Part shown: piece by piece, positions 16,694 to 25,296 of the stretch | Numbering within the stretch: the first letter of the stretch is position 1 | How the letters are laid out: each line of letters begins with the position of its first letter | Source: a virus | Virus record (IMG/VR): IMGVR_UViG_3300009502_000026 | Coordinates: 30,091 to 94,090 of that record | DNA length: 64,000 nt | Direction: 5' to 3' (one strand) | The notes under the pieces: model-generated | The model's input: only the letters and a program-made list of their open reading frames with translations | Databases searched by the model: none | What the model was told of the DNA's origin: nothing | Translations under genes and position numbers: made by a program

Positions 16694-17680
16694 CTACGGG
16701 GTTGCCAGGGGAGCCGTGGTGTCACCAGTCCAGGGCATGATGAATTCGCTGAAGCACACCCCGATCTTATTGGCAGTCCCCAAGGCTACTAGAGGCTGCC
16801 CAGTACCAATCACATTTACGTTTGGATTGATACCCACGTTGGGGATATACCCCTTGGTCTCTGTATCATTGATAACACCGGAACCACCATAGTTATAGGG
16901 TCTGGCTAGATGAACCGAAGGGGGATGGTAAGCTCCATTCACGTCCGCTCCGAACCATGTTCCGGCGAACATGTCCTGGTTTTGAGTAATATAGAATTGT
17001 GTCGTGATGGTTCGATAGTTACCTCCAACAACCTTCCTCCCACACCATCCCGTAAAACAGAGGGTAGGAGTGTAGAACATGTCCGATGAACCCGTACTTT
17101 CGGCACGGGCACAATTAGTCCCAGTTGCCATCCGGTACACAAATGGTTCCGAATCATTAGAACGCTCGATCACAACGGCAAACATCCCAAACATGAAATG
17201 GGGGTTCCACGAGGTACCCCAAGCGAAAGACATGAATCTCCCATCAGTGGAATCCACGAAAGCGTGACAGGCACTTGTACCATCTGCCGGGAATGCCATT
17301 GCCACAACAGGAGTGTCAGCATTATAGATATTGAGTGTAAAGGACTTTGCTAAAGTGTCCACACCCATACCCGGTGTGGTAATGGTTTCAGTTATACCAT
17401 CCCATCCCTTAATGGCATTGAGCATCTTCCATGCAGTAGGGGAAACAGCATTGGTACACCAAAATGCAACCCCACGAGAGGACACCGTATGTGTCAATTC
17501 CACCCAGGCATTTGTGTGTGCTAGGGTTCCCGATGGAAGGGGTCCACCAGTATATTTACTAGTACCATCCGAATAATATGATACTTCATACCCCCCAGAC
17601 GTGACTAGGAGACCAACCACAGTCTCCATCCACTCAGGAATCGTTGAGGGAAACTGATTGACTAGGTACACCTGAGACAT
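16694..17680 (-). CDS. putative fibre/adhesin protein, ~340-aa paralog family (member F)
   Basis: 328 aa. The start YLVNQFPSTIPEWMETVVGL matches members D and E (NQFPAT, then W...V..LV), SRGVAFWCTNA matches their LSRGV block, and the end has TKGYIPN followed by EFIMPWTGDTTAP. The middle is unlike the others. GGGGTAGGTC precedes the ATG. Paired with small gene 16452-16685. Surface-adhesin role inferred from the family and position. Confidence 0.68.
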   Translation of the reverse strand: MSQVYLVNQFPSTIPEWMETVVGLLVTSGGYEVSYYSDGTSKYTGGPLPSGTLAHTNAWVELTHTVSSRGVAFWCTNAVSPTAWKMLNAIKGWDGITETITTPGMGVDTLAKSFTLNIYNADTPVVAMAFPADGTSACHAFVDSTDGRFMSFAWGTSWNPHFMFGMFAVVIERSNDSEPFVYRMATGTNCARAESTGSSDMFYTPTLCFTGWCGRKVVGGNYRTITTQFYITQNQDMFAGTWFGADVNGAYHPPSVHLARPYNYGGSGVINDTETKGYIPNVGINPNVNVIGTGQPLVALGTANKIGVCFSEFIMPWTGDTTAPLATP

Positions 17681-17713
17681 GGCTTGACCTACCCCTCACT
17701 ATGGGTGTTACTA

Positions 17714-19351
17714 TTAGGTGTAAGTAACCTTGACGTTGGCTGAAGAGTAGAGAGTACCACCACCAGCAATTGACACACAGAACAGGGCAATACGCCGAAT
17801 GGCAGCAACAGCAAACGTAGCTGTGAAAGTTGTAAGTGCAACTCCCAACACGGGACCCGGAGCAGCAAGAGGGGCCAATGTATCTACATCCATTAGAGAC
17901 AATACTGCCCCAGCCGGGTCCGCTACGTCTAGTTTAGCAAATACCTCCAAAGTAAAGACAGGGGTGAAACCTACCTTAGAGAACTGGGCAGGATCAATCA
18001 AGAGAATGTTAGATACCCTAGTCAAAAGTGCCGGGGCTGCACTATCCCCACTACCTAGATCAAGGACACTAAATCCCGGATCGACAGGAGCACTAGAGGG
18101 GCCAGAAGGACCCAGGAAGAGAATCTTACATAGGGTTCCAACACCCCCCCAAGTTTCAACCGAGTAACCTACAACAACTACAGAGTTAGTAGCACCCGGA
18201 GGGGCCGTAGCTGTAACCGTGCCTGCCGTTGTGGCAGACATATAGAGCTTTGTACCAGGAAGAATTGCTCCATGCCCTGCTTCAATTGCTACAGAGCACA
18301 TAGTCCCTGCCATTGCAACCTTGTCAATGCAAGGAGAAGAAGCTACACACGTTGCTGTGATCAGAATACCCGCACAATTCTGACCAGGGGCTGTTGCATT
18401 AGACAAAGCAATCCTGCCAACACCTACAAGATCAAGGAGACTGACAACACTCCCAACTGCCATTGGAGTATCAGACATAACAGAGAAGTTGGCAGACATG
18501 GTATCACCCTTGAGATGGGTTTTACCACCATTCCCGTCCACCACAACCCCAGTACCCGTCAGAGTGCCTACCCCTGAAGTTCCATCTACGGTGGCTGCTA
18601 CACCAGAGACCGAAGCGAGACCCGCAGTTCCCGTCAACGAGGCTGTGGAAGCTCCGGTTACCGAGACACTGTTTCCGGTGGATGTAACCGAGATGGGCTG
18701 GACAGACTGCATCGTGAGGGATGTACCCCCCGTGTGATTGATCAGTGCAACAGCCGCACTGAGAACCAAAGATCCTGCCCCACTAAGGGTCATGTCACTA
18801 GCAAAGATAGGGACATCTGCCCCTACCGTTATATCATCTGCCCCGGTGTTGTAGGCAAACCTGAACCCAGTTGCTTCCTGCCAGAAACAACCCGCTGTAT
18901 CCCTAGCAACACCAGCAATATCTCCACGATGAATGGAGAAGCCAGTAATCAGAGCCGGAACAGGAGTTCCAGGACCCGCTGCCCAATTGAAGTGGACTAC
19001 TCGATCAGCAATGTCTACAACCGTAGAGTTTACGGTAGTAGTTGTGCCATTGACAGTAAGATCACCTGTAATGGTGACCTTACCAGAACCCAGGAATTCA
19101 TAGGTTGGATTGTCTACACCATTACCGAAGCTGATCTTCTGAGCAGCCGGTGTCAAGTCAATATGAAAATAGGGCTTGACCCCTCCAGAGAAGATGTAGA
19201 AGGAGTTAGCCAGACCAACTCCAGTCATGTTGAAGTAAATCTGGTCAAACGTCATGCCGAACAGAGGACCAGAATCCACCGGAGCAAGAGTCCCAAGAGC
19301 GGAACCACCAGGGAACCTACCAGCGAGGAGTTGTTCTACGGACGTGGACAT
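17714..19351 (-). CDS. large tail/fibre protein with repeat-rich middle and shared collagen-gene head
   Basis: 545 aa. Residues ~1-200 are typical of tail-fibre N-terminal regions, including GSGKVTITGDLTVNGTTTTV, a motif common in phage and bacterial fibres before trimeric segments. Residues ~200-270 are short Ser/Thr/Gly/Val repeats (SLTMQSVQPISVTSTGN and similar) suggesting a beta-helix or stacked beta shaft. Residues ~270-410 form another domain. The last ~120 residues (LGSGDSAAPALLTRVSNILL ... [20 protein letters not shown]) are the same head found on two collagen-like proteins, here attached to a non-collagen body. Confidence 0.75.
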   Translation of the reverse strand: MSTSVEQLLAGRFPGGSALGTLAPVDSGPLFGMTFDQIYFNMTGVGLANSFYIFSGGVKPYFHIDLTPAAQKISFGNGVDNPTYEFLGSGKVTITGDLTVNGTTTTVNSTVVDIADRVVHFNWAAGPGTPVPALITGFSIHRGDIAGVARDTAGCFWQEATGFRFAYNTGADDITVGADVPIFASDMTLSGAGSLVLSAAVALINHTGGTSLTMQSVQPISVTSTGNSVSVTGASTASLTGTAGLASVSGVAATVDGTSGVGTLTGTGVVVDGNGGKTHLKGDTMSANFSVMSDTPMAVGSVVSLLDLVGVGRIALSNATAPGQNCAGILITATCVASSPCIDKVAMAGTMCSVAIEAGHGAILPGTKLYMSATTAGTVTATAPPGATNSVVVVGYSVETWGGVGTLCKILFLGPSGPSSAPVDPGFSVLDLGSGDSAAPALLTRVSNILLIDPAQFSKVGFTPVFTLEVFAKLDVADPAGAVLSLMDVDTLAPLAAPGPVLGVALTTFTATFAVAAIRRIALFCVSIAGGGTLYSSANVKVTYT

Positions 19352-19514
19352 TGCAGGGACTCCCTTTCAGGATGTTGCTCAGGTGTCAATCTAACTGAGA
19401 GGATCAAATAGCTATTGAACCAAAGCACCCCTGTATGAATACAGGAGAGTGCCTTCTTGGGGCAATTTGCCCACGTTTAGGTTAGATTATGAGGGAGAGA
19501 AGAGGAGAAACTAG
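19352..19514 (-). other. 163-bp intergenic leader with short hairpin
   Basis: No open frame of note. It contains a perfect 7-bp inverted repeat CCTGTAT-GA-ATACAGG at 19430-19445 and a GGGGCAATTTGCCC palindromic stretch close by. It precedes the 545-aa gene, so a promoter or RNA processing site is likely here. I see no convincing -35/-10 pair. Confidence 0.4.
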
Positions 19515-20216
19515 TTACGGAAGGAGAGCGCCCGTGTTGTCATACACGGTGATTGCCGCACCAGCCGTATTCCGGTAGGTGAAAGTAGCCTGGAGAAGTC
19601 CGAAGATGTTGCCCTCTGCATAGCTGATGTAGAACGAGGAGTCAGCCGTGAGGATGTCCTTGAACTTCCGGTAATCGAACCTGGAAGCATTCGTGACAGC
19701 CGGGGTTACCATCGGAATGAATGCAGCAGCAACACGCACCTGATAATTGTTGGGGCAAGTGTAGATCGCCCCAGCACAGATACGGAGAACGTCAATCACC
19801 GTACCGGACGAGTTTCCAGCACCCGTCAGGACCGTTCCACCGTTCACTCCAGGCTGTGCCTGAATGACCGTATTGATGTCACCAACAGCAAGAGACGACC
19901 CTGCACGCATCCGAGCAATGATGCCCAGTGCCGCACCATTCGCCTGTGCAGCCGTCAGAGACGGGGTACCCGCACCCTGGTCTTCTACGTTACTGATGAG
20001 ATACGCTGCGAGTCCACGGGTCACACCCTGGACGTACAGAGTTCCCGCACCACCAACACGGGTAACAACGATGTCCCCAACCGGAGCGTTGACGTACCGA
20101 GGGCCCTGGGGATGGGGCTCATTCGGGACATTGTACTGGGACTTGTTCGGCCAGAGATCCTTGATCTGGAGGATCGAATCAGGGATGTCAGTCCTACGCT
20201 TGCACACGAACGGCAT
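19515..20216 (-). CDS. virion structural protein, unassigned
   Basis: 233 aa, Ala/Gly/Thr-rich, without signal or membrane segments. It begins MPFVCKRRTDIPDSILQIKD with LWPNKSQYN following, then beta-prone stretches (GDIVVTRVGGAGTLYVQGVT) and ends FGLLQATFTYRNTAGAAITV. Composition resembles abundant capsid, decoration or tail-tube-type proteins, and third positions are rich in C and G, as in the capsid gene at 33857, suggesting high expression. I cannot assign a specific role. A 163-bp leader region follows it and an 89-bp one precedes it, so it may have its own transcript. Confidence 0.62.
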   Translation of the reverse strand: MPFVCKRRTDIPDSILQIKDLWPNKSQYNVPNEPHPQGPRYVNAPVGDIVVTRVGGAGTLYVQGVTRGLAAYLISNVEDQGAGTPSLTAAQANGAALGIIARMRAGSSLAVGDINTVIQAQPGVNGGTVLTGAGNSSGTVIDVLRICAGAIYTCPNNYQVRVAAAFIPMVTPAVTNASRFDYRKFKDILTADSSFYISYAEGNIFGLLQATFTYRNTAGAAITVYDNTGALLP

Positions 20217-20305
20217 GGGAAACCTCTCTTCTTAGGGACCTAGGTGATGAAGTAAGTGGGAGTCTACAATCTTATAGAGGATAATAGGAACTCCACCGAA
20301 ACAAA

Positions 20306-21070
20306 TTACGGGGAGTGGTTCACGATTGTAATGAGTGCTGTGAAGGGAGGGTTACCTCCGTCCGCTGCCAGATTGATTTCTGGGGGACATGACCCCGTTA
20401 TCTGGATATTCTCTCCAGGCATAATGATAGTCGGAGGCATACCAAGGTTGAAGCTCATGTAGATAGGTGTTCCACGGGGAGTATCTATGTTGAAGAACTG
20501 AAGGGTACAGGCAAACGCTGGAAGCTGGAGACTCATCACCCCTGTAGTATCCAGCGTATCCGGGTATACACCAGCAGCATATCCCCAAGCTAGGTTAGGA
20601 ACTACTCCAGTAACCGTGAACACAGGGGCCGAAGTCACATAGAAGTCCGGGGGTGCAATCACCGTGATTGGACCTTCGGCTTCATACAGACCCGTAGACT
20701 TGTTGAAGGGTCGGATACGAACGTACTGGACATTCTTGTCCGGTGGAAGAGAGCTTGCCACACCTGGATTACTGGCAGTCGTGAACTCATCCGGGTCATA
20801 GACAAATCGGGTGAGGTTCCGGTCATTTTCTCCCGGAAGCATGTTCCGTTTGGAAATCAGGTTCTTGGAAATCCAAAAGTTATTGACAGTATCTTCGTGG
20901 ATTAGAAGGGTCCCAAACCCAGGCACCCCGAACCCTGCCCCATAGGCATCATTCAGACAAGATGCTCCCCGAAGCTGCAACTGGCTAATGTTTGCACGGG
21001 TGGGAATCGTGAGGTTGATCAGGTTCTCAGACCTGTACTGAACACTGGGAACATCTCTCGGACGTGACAT
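20306..21070 (-). CDS. virion structural protein, unassigned
   Basis: 254 aa. VQYRSENLINLTIPTRANIS opens the protein, followed by beta-rich segments (YVRIRPFNKSTGLYEAEGPI, FYVTSAPVFTVTGV) and a C-terminal MSFNLGMPPTIIMPGENIQI stretch. Looks like a soluble structural component of head-tail or baseplate type. It is followed by 89 bp without a gene and preceded by the zinc-ribbon gene. No defined family recognised. Confidence 0.6.
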   Translation of the reverse strand: MSRPRDVPSVQYRSENLINLTIPTRANISQLQLRGASCLNDAYGAGFGVPGFGTLLIHEDTVNNFWISKNLISKRNMLPGENDRNLTRFVYDPDEFTTASNPGVASSLPPDKNVQYVRIRPFNKSTGLYEAEGPITVIAPPDFYVTSAPVFTVTGVVPNLAWGYAAGVYPDTLDTTGVMSLQLPAFACTLQFFNIDTPRGTPIYMSFNLGMPPTIIMPGENIQITGSCPPEINLAADGGNPPFTALITIVNHSP

Positions 21071-21076
21071 GGGCTT

Positions 21077-21454
21077 CTACCCCTTCTTTTCCTGCGTAAT
21101 CATTGGCTCATAAGTGGAAGTGTCTTTCCCCTTCTCAGCCGCAAGTTTCTTGGCTTCCTGCCAAGTACCTACTTGCTCCCCACCTACATTCGGGACTAGC
21201 TTGGCTACAGGGGCTTCCTTCTTACGTTCGGCTTGCTTGGCATCCAGACGGGCATTCTTCTCCCGCATCTGTCCACCAATTCGATTCACTTTCCCAGGCC
21301 AGTCATCCCCCTTGAGGATAAAACTAGCCACTGAAATCTGTCTATTTGCGGTAGCCCCACACTTCTCACAAGTCTGGGGGGTGTCATCATGGATGGAAAG
21401 TCTCCGTTCGAACTCATCGTGACACTTGGAGCACTTGAAATCATAGGTAGGCAC
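21077..21454 (-). CDS. FmdB-type zinc-ribbon protein
   Basis: 125 aa. The first ~45 residues (YDFKCSKCHDEFERRLSIHD, then CEKCGATANRQIS) are the FmdB/CxxC_CxxC putative regulatory zinc ribbon, with two CxxC knuckles about 20 residues apart binding one zinc. Then comes a basic helical linker (residues ~55-90) and a short polar tail. FmdB-like ribbons also occur as small virion or regulatory proteins in large phages. DNA or protein contact is plausible but not shown. Confidence 0.85.
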   Translation of the reverse strand: MPTYDFKCSKCHDEFERRLSIHDDTPQTCEKCGATANRQISVASFILKGDDWPGKVNRIGGQMREKNARLDAKQAERKKEAPVAKLVPNVGGEQVGTWQEAKKLAAEKGKDTSTYEPMITQEKKG

Positions 21455-21468
21455 TTGGACTTCTCCTG

Positions 21469-22812
21469 TCAGTCCACATTACCCCCGAAAGCTACCTCTT
21501 TGAGAACTCTTAGGGTTGCCAAAACATGCTTGCAAACCTTGTGATTCCCACCAGGGTCCCGAACAGAGGGGTCTGAAGCAGTCCCCCTGGGCTTCCCATA
21601 CAGGTAGCCACCCACCATTGCCCAATGTTCCGGTCCTTGGAACTGCCAGTAGTCACAGGAACAATCCACCTGTATGTGAAGCTTGCTAAGTGACTTGATG
21701 TTACCTTTTCTCAATGCACGAAGCCGAACTCTGTAGGGTTGACCCTTGCTTCCGGGTACTGCGAAATGCCAGATGCCGTTCTTGGCATCGAACCTCTTGA
21801 GCTTGGGTGTGATCCTTCGGGACTTCTCCACTACTTCTATGGGAAGGTCACTTTCAAGGTCTGCCATCTTAGCTGCAACCCTTGACCCAAACGAAGCCTC
21901 CAGGGCGGATTCCGTCAAGATAGACAACACCACCATAGCCTGATGGTCGGAAGCCTTCTTATTTTCGTAGTCAAAACCTTCCGGGATCACCTTTGCAGAC
22001 CCAGGAGCACCCCTAGTCTCCTCACCCCGATCCAAGGTATGCCCTGGCATCTTGGCATCATCTTCAGGGTAAGTGTAAGGCTCCCCATAGGTAGGGGTGG
22101 GAAGGTCTAGGGTATCCCCTGGACGGTCATCCTGGGGTTTCCTCAGAGGGGGGTCAGTTTCCCGGTAGAAGTCAGCTAGGACCCTGTGGACAGAGGCTTC
22201 ATGGGTCTCTCGCCACTCCTTGGCTCGATCCGCAGGGTTCCTCACACCACCCCCAGGAACCCGTTGGAACTTACCCTCAGTCTTCGGGTTTTTCCGGTCT
22301 TCTTGATCAACTGAATACCATTGTTCCCGGTTGATGAAGTCATACCGGACTTTATTTCGTTCTTTGATTTCAGACTTGTTCTTCTCGTAATAACGATGGG
22401 AGTAGAGCTTGGCTTTGTCTCCCTGTGCCTTCTGCTTGGGTATAGGGAATCGTTGCTGCTCTCCAGCTAAAGCTTCGGCTTCCACTCTCCGTGGAGTGAT
22501 GTTATTCTTGTAGGGGTGACCGTATTCCTCCCCAGGCTTACCTAAAGTCCTGATAGGTACCTTCTCCCCCTCACTGGGGTTGGAAGGTCCAGGACCATTG
22601 TAGTTAGCCTCTGGAAGTACGTTGTCTCTACCCTTACCATGTTCCTTCGGGAGGGGGAGTACATCCCTTTCCGCAGAGCCAGGGGTATAGGAATCGCCTG
22701 GAAGAGTACTCTTACCACCTTCTTCAATGCCTTTGTCACTCCTCTCATCTACATAGGTCTTTGTGGACCACTCATTCACGGGAGGACGGACGGCTGTTCT
22801 AGGTGTAGTCAC
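21469..22812 (-). CDS. virion-associated protein with C-terminal SWIM-like zinc motif
   Basis: 447 aa. The N-terminal ~270 residues are low complexity, rich in Pro, Glu, Lys and Asp, probably disordered. The C-terminal ~150 residues form a domain with CSCDYWQFQGPEHWAMVGGY followed ~35 residues later by HKVCKHVLATL. That is CxC...CxH, the SWIM zinc-finger signature. SWIM domains bind DNA or protein. The conserved WQFQGPEH/YGKPRGTAS block is one I recall from virion proteins of related large phages. DNA binding inside the head is an inference. Confidence 0.68.
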   Translation of the reverse strand: MTTPRTAVRPPVNEWSTKTYVDERSDKGIEEGGKSTLPGDSYTPGSAERDVLPLPKEHGKGRDNVLPEANYNGPGPSNPSEGEKVPIRTLGKPGEEYGHPYKNNITPRRVEAEALAGEQQRFPIPKQKAQGDKAKLYSHRYYEKNKSEIKERNKVRYDFINREQWYSVDQEDRKNPKTEGKFQRVPGGGVRNPADRAKEWRETHEASVHRVLADFYRETDPPLRKPQDDRPGDTLDLPTPTYGEPYTYPEDDAKMPGHTLDRGEETRGAPGSAKVIPEGFDYENKKASDHQAMVVLSILTESALEASFGSRVAAKMADLESDLPIEVVEKSRRITPKLKRFDAKNGIWHFAVPGSKGQPYRVRLRALRKGNIKSLSKLHIQVDCSCDYWQFQGPEHWAMVGGYLYGKPRGTASDPSVRDPGGNHKVCKHVLATLRVLKEVAFGGNVD

Positions 22813-22832
22813 GGTACTACTTCCCGTACCTA

Positions 22833-22861
22833 TTGACTAGGAACCGGGCAACCGATAGAAT
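22833..22861 (+). promoter_or_regulatory. sigma70-like promoter for 22885-23445
   Basis: TTGACT (22833-22838), 17-bp spacer, TAGAAT (22856-22861), about 24 bp before the ATG of the plus-strand gene. Five of six match at each box, with ideal spacing. This is the clearest host-type promoter in the window. Confidence 0.7.
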
Positions 22862-22884
22862 CACTATCCCCAACGGGAGTTAGT

Positions 22885-23445
22885 ATGACCAACCTCCTGA
22901 ATGTCCTTGACCGAGATTTGGTGATCCTTCACAAGGGAGACACTATCCCTGTAAAGATCAGTGATGCCTTAGCTGCTTCCGGTTGGGCCGGTGGACAGTT
23001 CTGCCGTTGGATTGATGACGGTTCAGGAGACCTTACTGTAGCACTTGCTGATGGTAGGTACTGCGGATTCATGCCATTTGGTAGCAGCGAATCCGGGGAC
23101 CAGTACACCGCAATGACCAATCAGAACCCAACGTATAAGTACGTTGTGATGTTCTTTGGTGGCAACGTAGTCTACACCAAGACCTATGAGACTTACGGGT
23201 ACTTGGCCCGTCATGGTCTGGGCCCCCTTACACCCATTGTCTACATCCCAAACCAATCTCTCTACATTTCAGAGAATGGTAAAATCACAAATGAGGATGA
23301 GTCAGATTTTGCAATCTTCCCTCCCCACACCTTCCCAGATGGTTCACCAATTCTAGTTAGATTTGTATTCTTCGGTGTATGTGCAGTTCCCCCGCAAACA
23401 TCCACCAAGTTCTATCTGGCTACCCAGACCAACTTCGGGGTCTAG
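22885..23445 (+). CDS. plus-strand phage protein of unknown function
   Basis: 186 aa, isolated on the plus strand between two minus-strand operons, with its own sigma70-like promoter and GGGAG before the ATG. The sequence is beta-rich (GGQFCRWIDDGSGDLTVALA, RYCGFMPFGSSESGDQYTAM, FFGGNVVYTKTYETYGYLAR, SLYISENGKITNEDESDFAI), consistent with a small structural or coat-like protein. No membrane segment and no catalytic motif seen. It converges with 23442-24119 by a 4-base overlap. Separate promoter control suggests early or constitutive expression. Confidence 0.6.
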   Translation: MTNLLNVLDRDLVILHKGDTIPVKISDALAASGWAGGQFCRWIDDGSGDLTVALADGRYCGFMPFGSSESGDQYTAMTNQNPTYKYVVMFFGGNVVYTKTYETYGYLARHGLGPLTPIVYIPNQSLYISENGKITNEDESDFAIFPPHTFPDGSPILVRFVFFGVCAVPPQTSTKFYLATQTNFGV

Positions 23446-24119
23446 GGGTTCTTCGGAGTCTTAGCTGGGGGTTCAGCAATGAACCTATTGAGAAGCGATA
23501 GCTCCATGGCATGGGGTTGCTTCAGGATATCATCTACATCCGGGGGTGCCTTGCGTGCCTGAGCCCTTGCCTTAGCAACGGACACATCTGCATTGTCCAT
23601 CTCTTTGACAGCCTTCCCAGCTATGTCTGAAGTGTTGGACAAAGCCTTTGTCTTGGCTAATTCCTCGACTTCCCGCTTCTCAGGGTTGTCAAAGAACATA
23701 TTTTCAGCAGAAGGGGCACCGGAATTATCCGAGACCCCATGCTTTGCCATGTACTGACTGACAACTGACGTTGCAGAGGGCATCTTCCTTGAAGACCGGA
23801 AATGAGATCCTTGCACAGCATTATCCACTTTCTCACGGTCTGATATTGTCAAAAGGCCCTTCAAGAAATCCTGCCCCATGACTGCCAGAGCATAAGAAGT
23901 ACGATCCAAAGATCGTTCCAACTCTTCCAACTGCTTTGGAGTAGCCTCAAGGATATCCCCAGCAACCTGATAGAAATGGTCCTTGTGCTCGGACCTATCT
24001 ACCAAAGTCATAGCTCTATTCAGAAGATGACTGAGACGATGGGCTCTTACCCTGGCATCCGTGACACCTTCAGTCAGGATTGCCCAGGCAGCTTGACTAG
24101 ATGCAGTACGTTGGGTCAC
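23442..24119 (-). CDS. virion-type helical protein; RBS inside a hairpin
   Basis: The frame is open to a TTG at 24152, but GTG 24119 is the better start: it follows GGGAGATACCT and yields TQRTASSQAAWAILTEG, an N-terminus typical of relatives I recall in large phages. ~225 aa, mostly helical (ARVRAHRLSHLLNRAMTLVD, EELERSLDRTSYALAVMGQD). The C-terminal third is charged and probably disordered. Its ribosome site lies within the 8-bp stem at 24123-24143, so translation may be gated by RNA structure. Internal virion protein by family impression. Confidence 0.68.
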   Translation of the reverse strand: MTQRTASSQAAWAILTEGVTDARVRAHRLSHLLNRAMTLVDRSEHKDHFYQVAGDILEATPKQLEELERSLDRTSYALAVMGQDFLKGLLTISDREKVDNAVQGSHFRSSRKMPSATSVVSQYMAKHGVSDNSGAPSAENMFFDNPEKREVEELAKTKALSNTSDIAGKAVKEMDNADVSVAKARAQARKAPPDVDDILKQPHAMELSLLNRFIAEPPAKTPKNP

Positions 24120-24122
24120 AGG

Positions 24123-24143
24123 TATCTCCCTAACAGGGAGATA
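24123..24143 (-). promoter_or_regulatory. hairpin covering the ribosome site of 23442-24119
   Basis: The minus-strand RNA reads TATCTCCC-TGTTA-GGGAGATA: a perfect 8-bp stem with 5-nt loop. The 3-prime arm contains GGGAG, placed 6 nt before the GTG start, so closing the stem would hide the ribosome site. Confidence 0.65.
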
Positions 24144-24154
24144 GCATAGCAAGA

Positions 24155-25288
24155 TTACTCACTAGAAATGAGTCTGCCCTGCTTCTTGGCAACACCCATC
24201 TCAATGTTCTTCCAGACCATCAGGGGTTCCACAGCCTTGATCCTTGCCAGGATGCCGGGGTTGTCCGAGTACATGTCAATTGCTTCCTTGACCCGGGTCT
24301 TCCAGTGCCGAACCTTCATCTCCCAGATGAAGTCACTCTCCTCCTGGACCACAGGGGGATTGTCTCCAGAGGAAGCAACAATCACCCTAGTAACCTCCGG
24401 GGGTCGGGCTGCATTGGGGAGAAGCCCTTCCAAGGTATCTGAAGCCCTGGGGGATACTACATCACCAGTAGCAGACTCGTAACTGAGGTCTGCACGGGTA
24501 GTAACCGGGGGCTTCGGTTTGGCTTCCAGCCCAATTGCCTTGGGGGGTGGAGAGTTATCGAGCCTGGAAGTCTCCCTCATAGCAGAAGAGGAATCACTCA
24601 CCACTGTAGCCTGCTTTGCAGGAGTGCGAATCTTCCCTACCGTCCTACCAACGGAATCAGGAAGTTCCACCGGGAGAGGCTCAGACATGGAAACCGTTAC
24701 TGTGGGCTCATGGAACTGAGGGGTTGCAGAAACCTTGACCTCATCAGCCTTGGGAACTGAAGCTACCTTCTCCCTGTATGCCTGTGCCGGGGTTACCGGC
24801 TTGACTGAAACAGGGGGAGGGGTGACATTCACCTGAGCTTGTGCCTCAAACTGTGCTCCCTCTGCCTTTTCCCGTGCAGCCTTGGTAGCAAAACCCACAT
24901 ACCGATCTTCCTCAACGATCACCTTGGAGGGGGAAACCGGGGGTGCCTCCTTCTTGACAGAACCCACCACCCGTTCATCATCCGTCACAGTATCCACCGA
25001 CATGGAATTTGGCTTCTTGGCAGGGTCCTGACCCTGTGCTGGACGGACCTTCACCCCAGCCGCAACGGGGAGAAGCTCTGTCATCTCCTCACCTACTGGA
25101 ATGAACCACCCTGCCTTCAATGCAGCATTGAACTCAGGGTAGGCAATCTCCTGACCCTGAAACTTCAGGGTCACACCATCGAACTGCACAACCTCATTCT
25201 GGTTCAAGTCCTTCTGAACCTTGCCCAGATGAATCTTGGTTCTAGCCTTGTAGGCCACGAAAGTTCCTGTCATGAACTCACTCATCAT
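24155..25288 (-). CDS. virion-type protein with short N-terminal domain and long disordered region
   Basis: 377 aa. Residues ~1-70 form a compact domain (TGTFVAYKARTKIHLGKVQK ... VTLKFQGQEIAYPEFNAALK, then AGWFIPV) of a kind I recall in structural proteins of large phages (KFxGxExxYPxFxxALKAGWxxP). Residues ~75-310 are low complexity, Pro/Val/Glu/Ser-rich. The C-terminal ~65 residues are helical (FIWEMKVRHWKTRVKEAIDM). The middle repeats Ser/Pro linkers several times. Possibly an internal or head-tail protein; no enzymatic motif. Confidence 0.65.
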   Translation of the reverse strand: MMSEFMTGTFVAYKARTKIHLGKVQKDLNQNEVVQFDGVTLKFQGQEIAYPEFNAALKAGWFIPVGEEMTELLPVAAGVKVRPAQGQDPAKKPNSMSVDTVTDDERVVGSVKKEAPPVSPSKVIVEEDRYVGFATKAAREKAEGAQFEAQAQVNVTPPPVSVKPVTPAQAYREKVASVPKADEVKVSATPQFHEPTVTVSMSEPLPVELPDSVGRTVGKIRTPAKQATVVSDSSSAMRETSRLDNSPPPKAIGLEAKPKPPVTTRADLSYESATGDVVSPRASDTLEGLLPNAARPPEVTRVIVASSGDNPPVVQEESDFIWEMKVRHWKTRVKEAIDMYSDNPGILARIKAVEPLMVWKNIEMGVAKKQGRLISSE

Positions 25289-25296
25289 CTCACCTA

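Noticed and set aside
23442-24152. Longer start (TTG 24152) for the virion protein
   Set aside because: It would place the hairpin in coding sequence; GTG 24119 has a good ribosome site and a better N-terminus.
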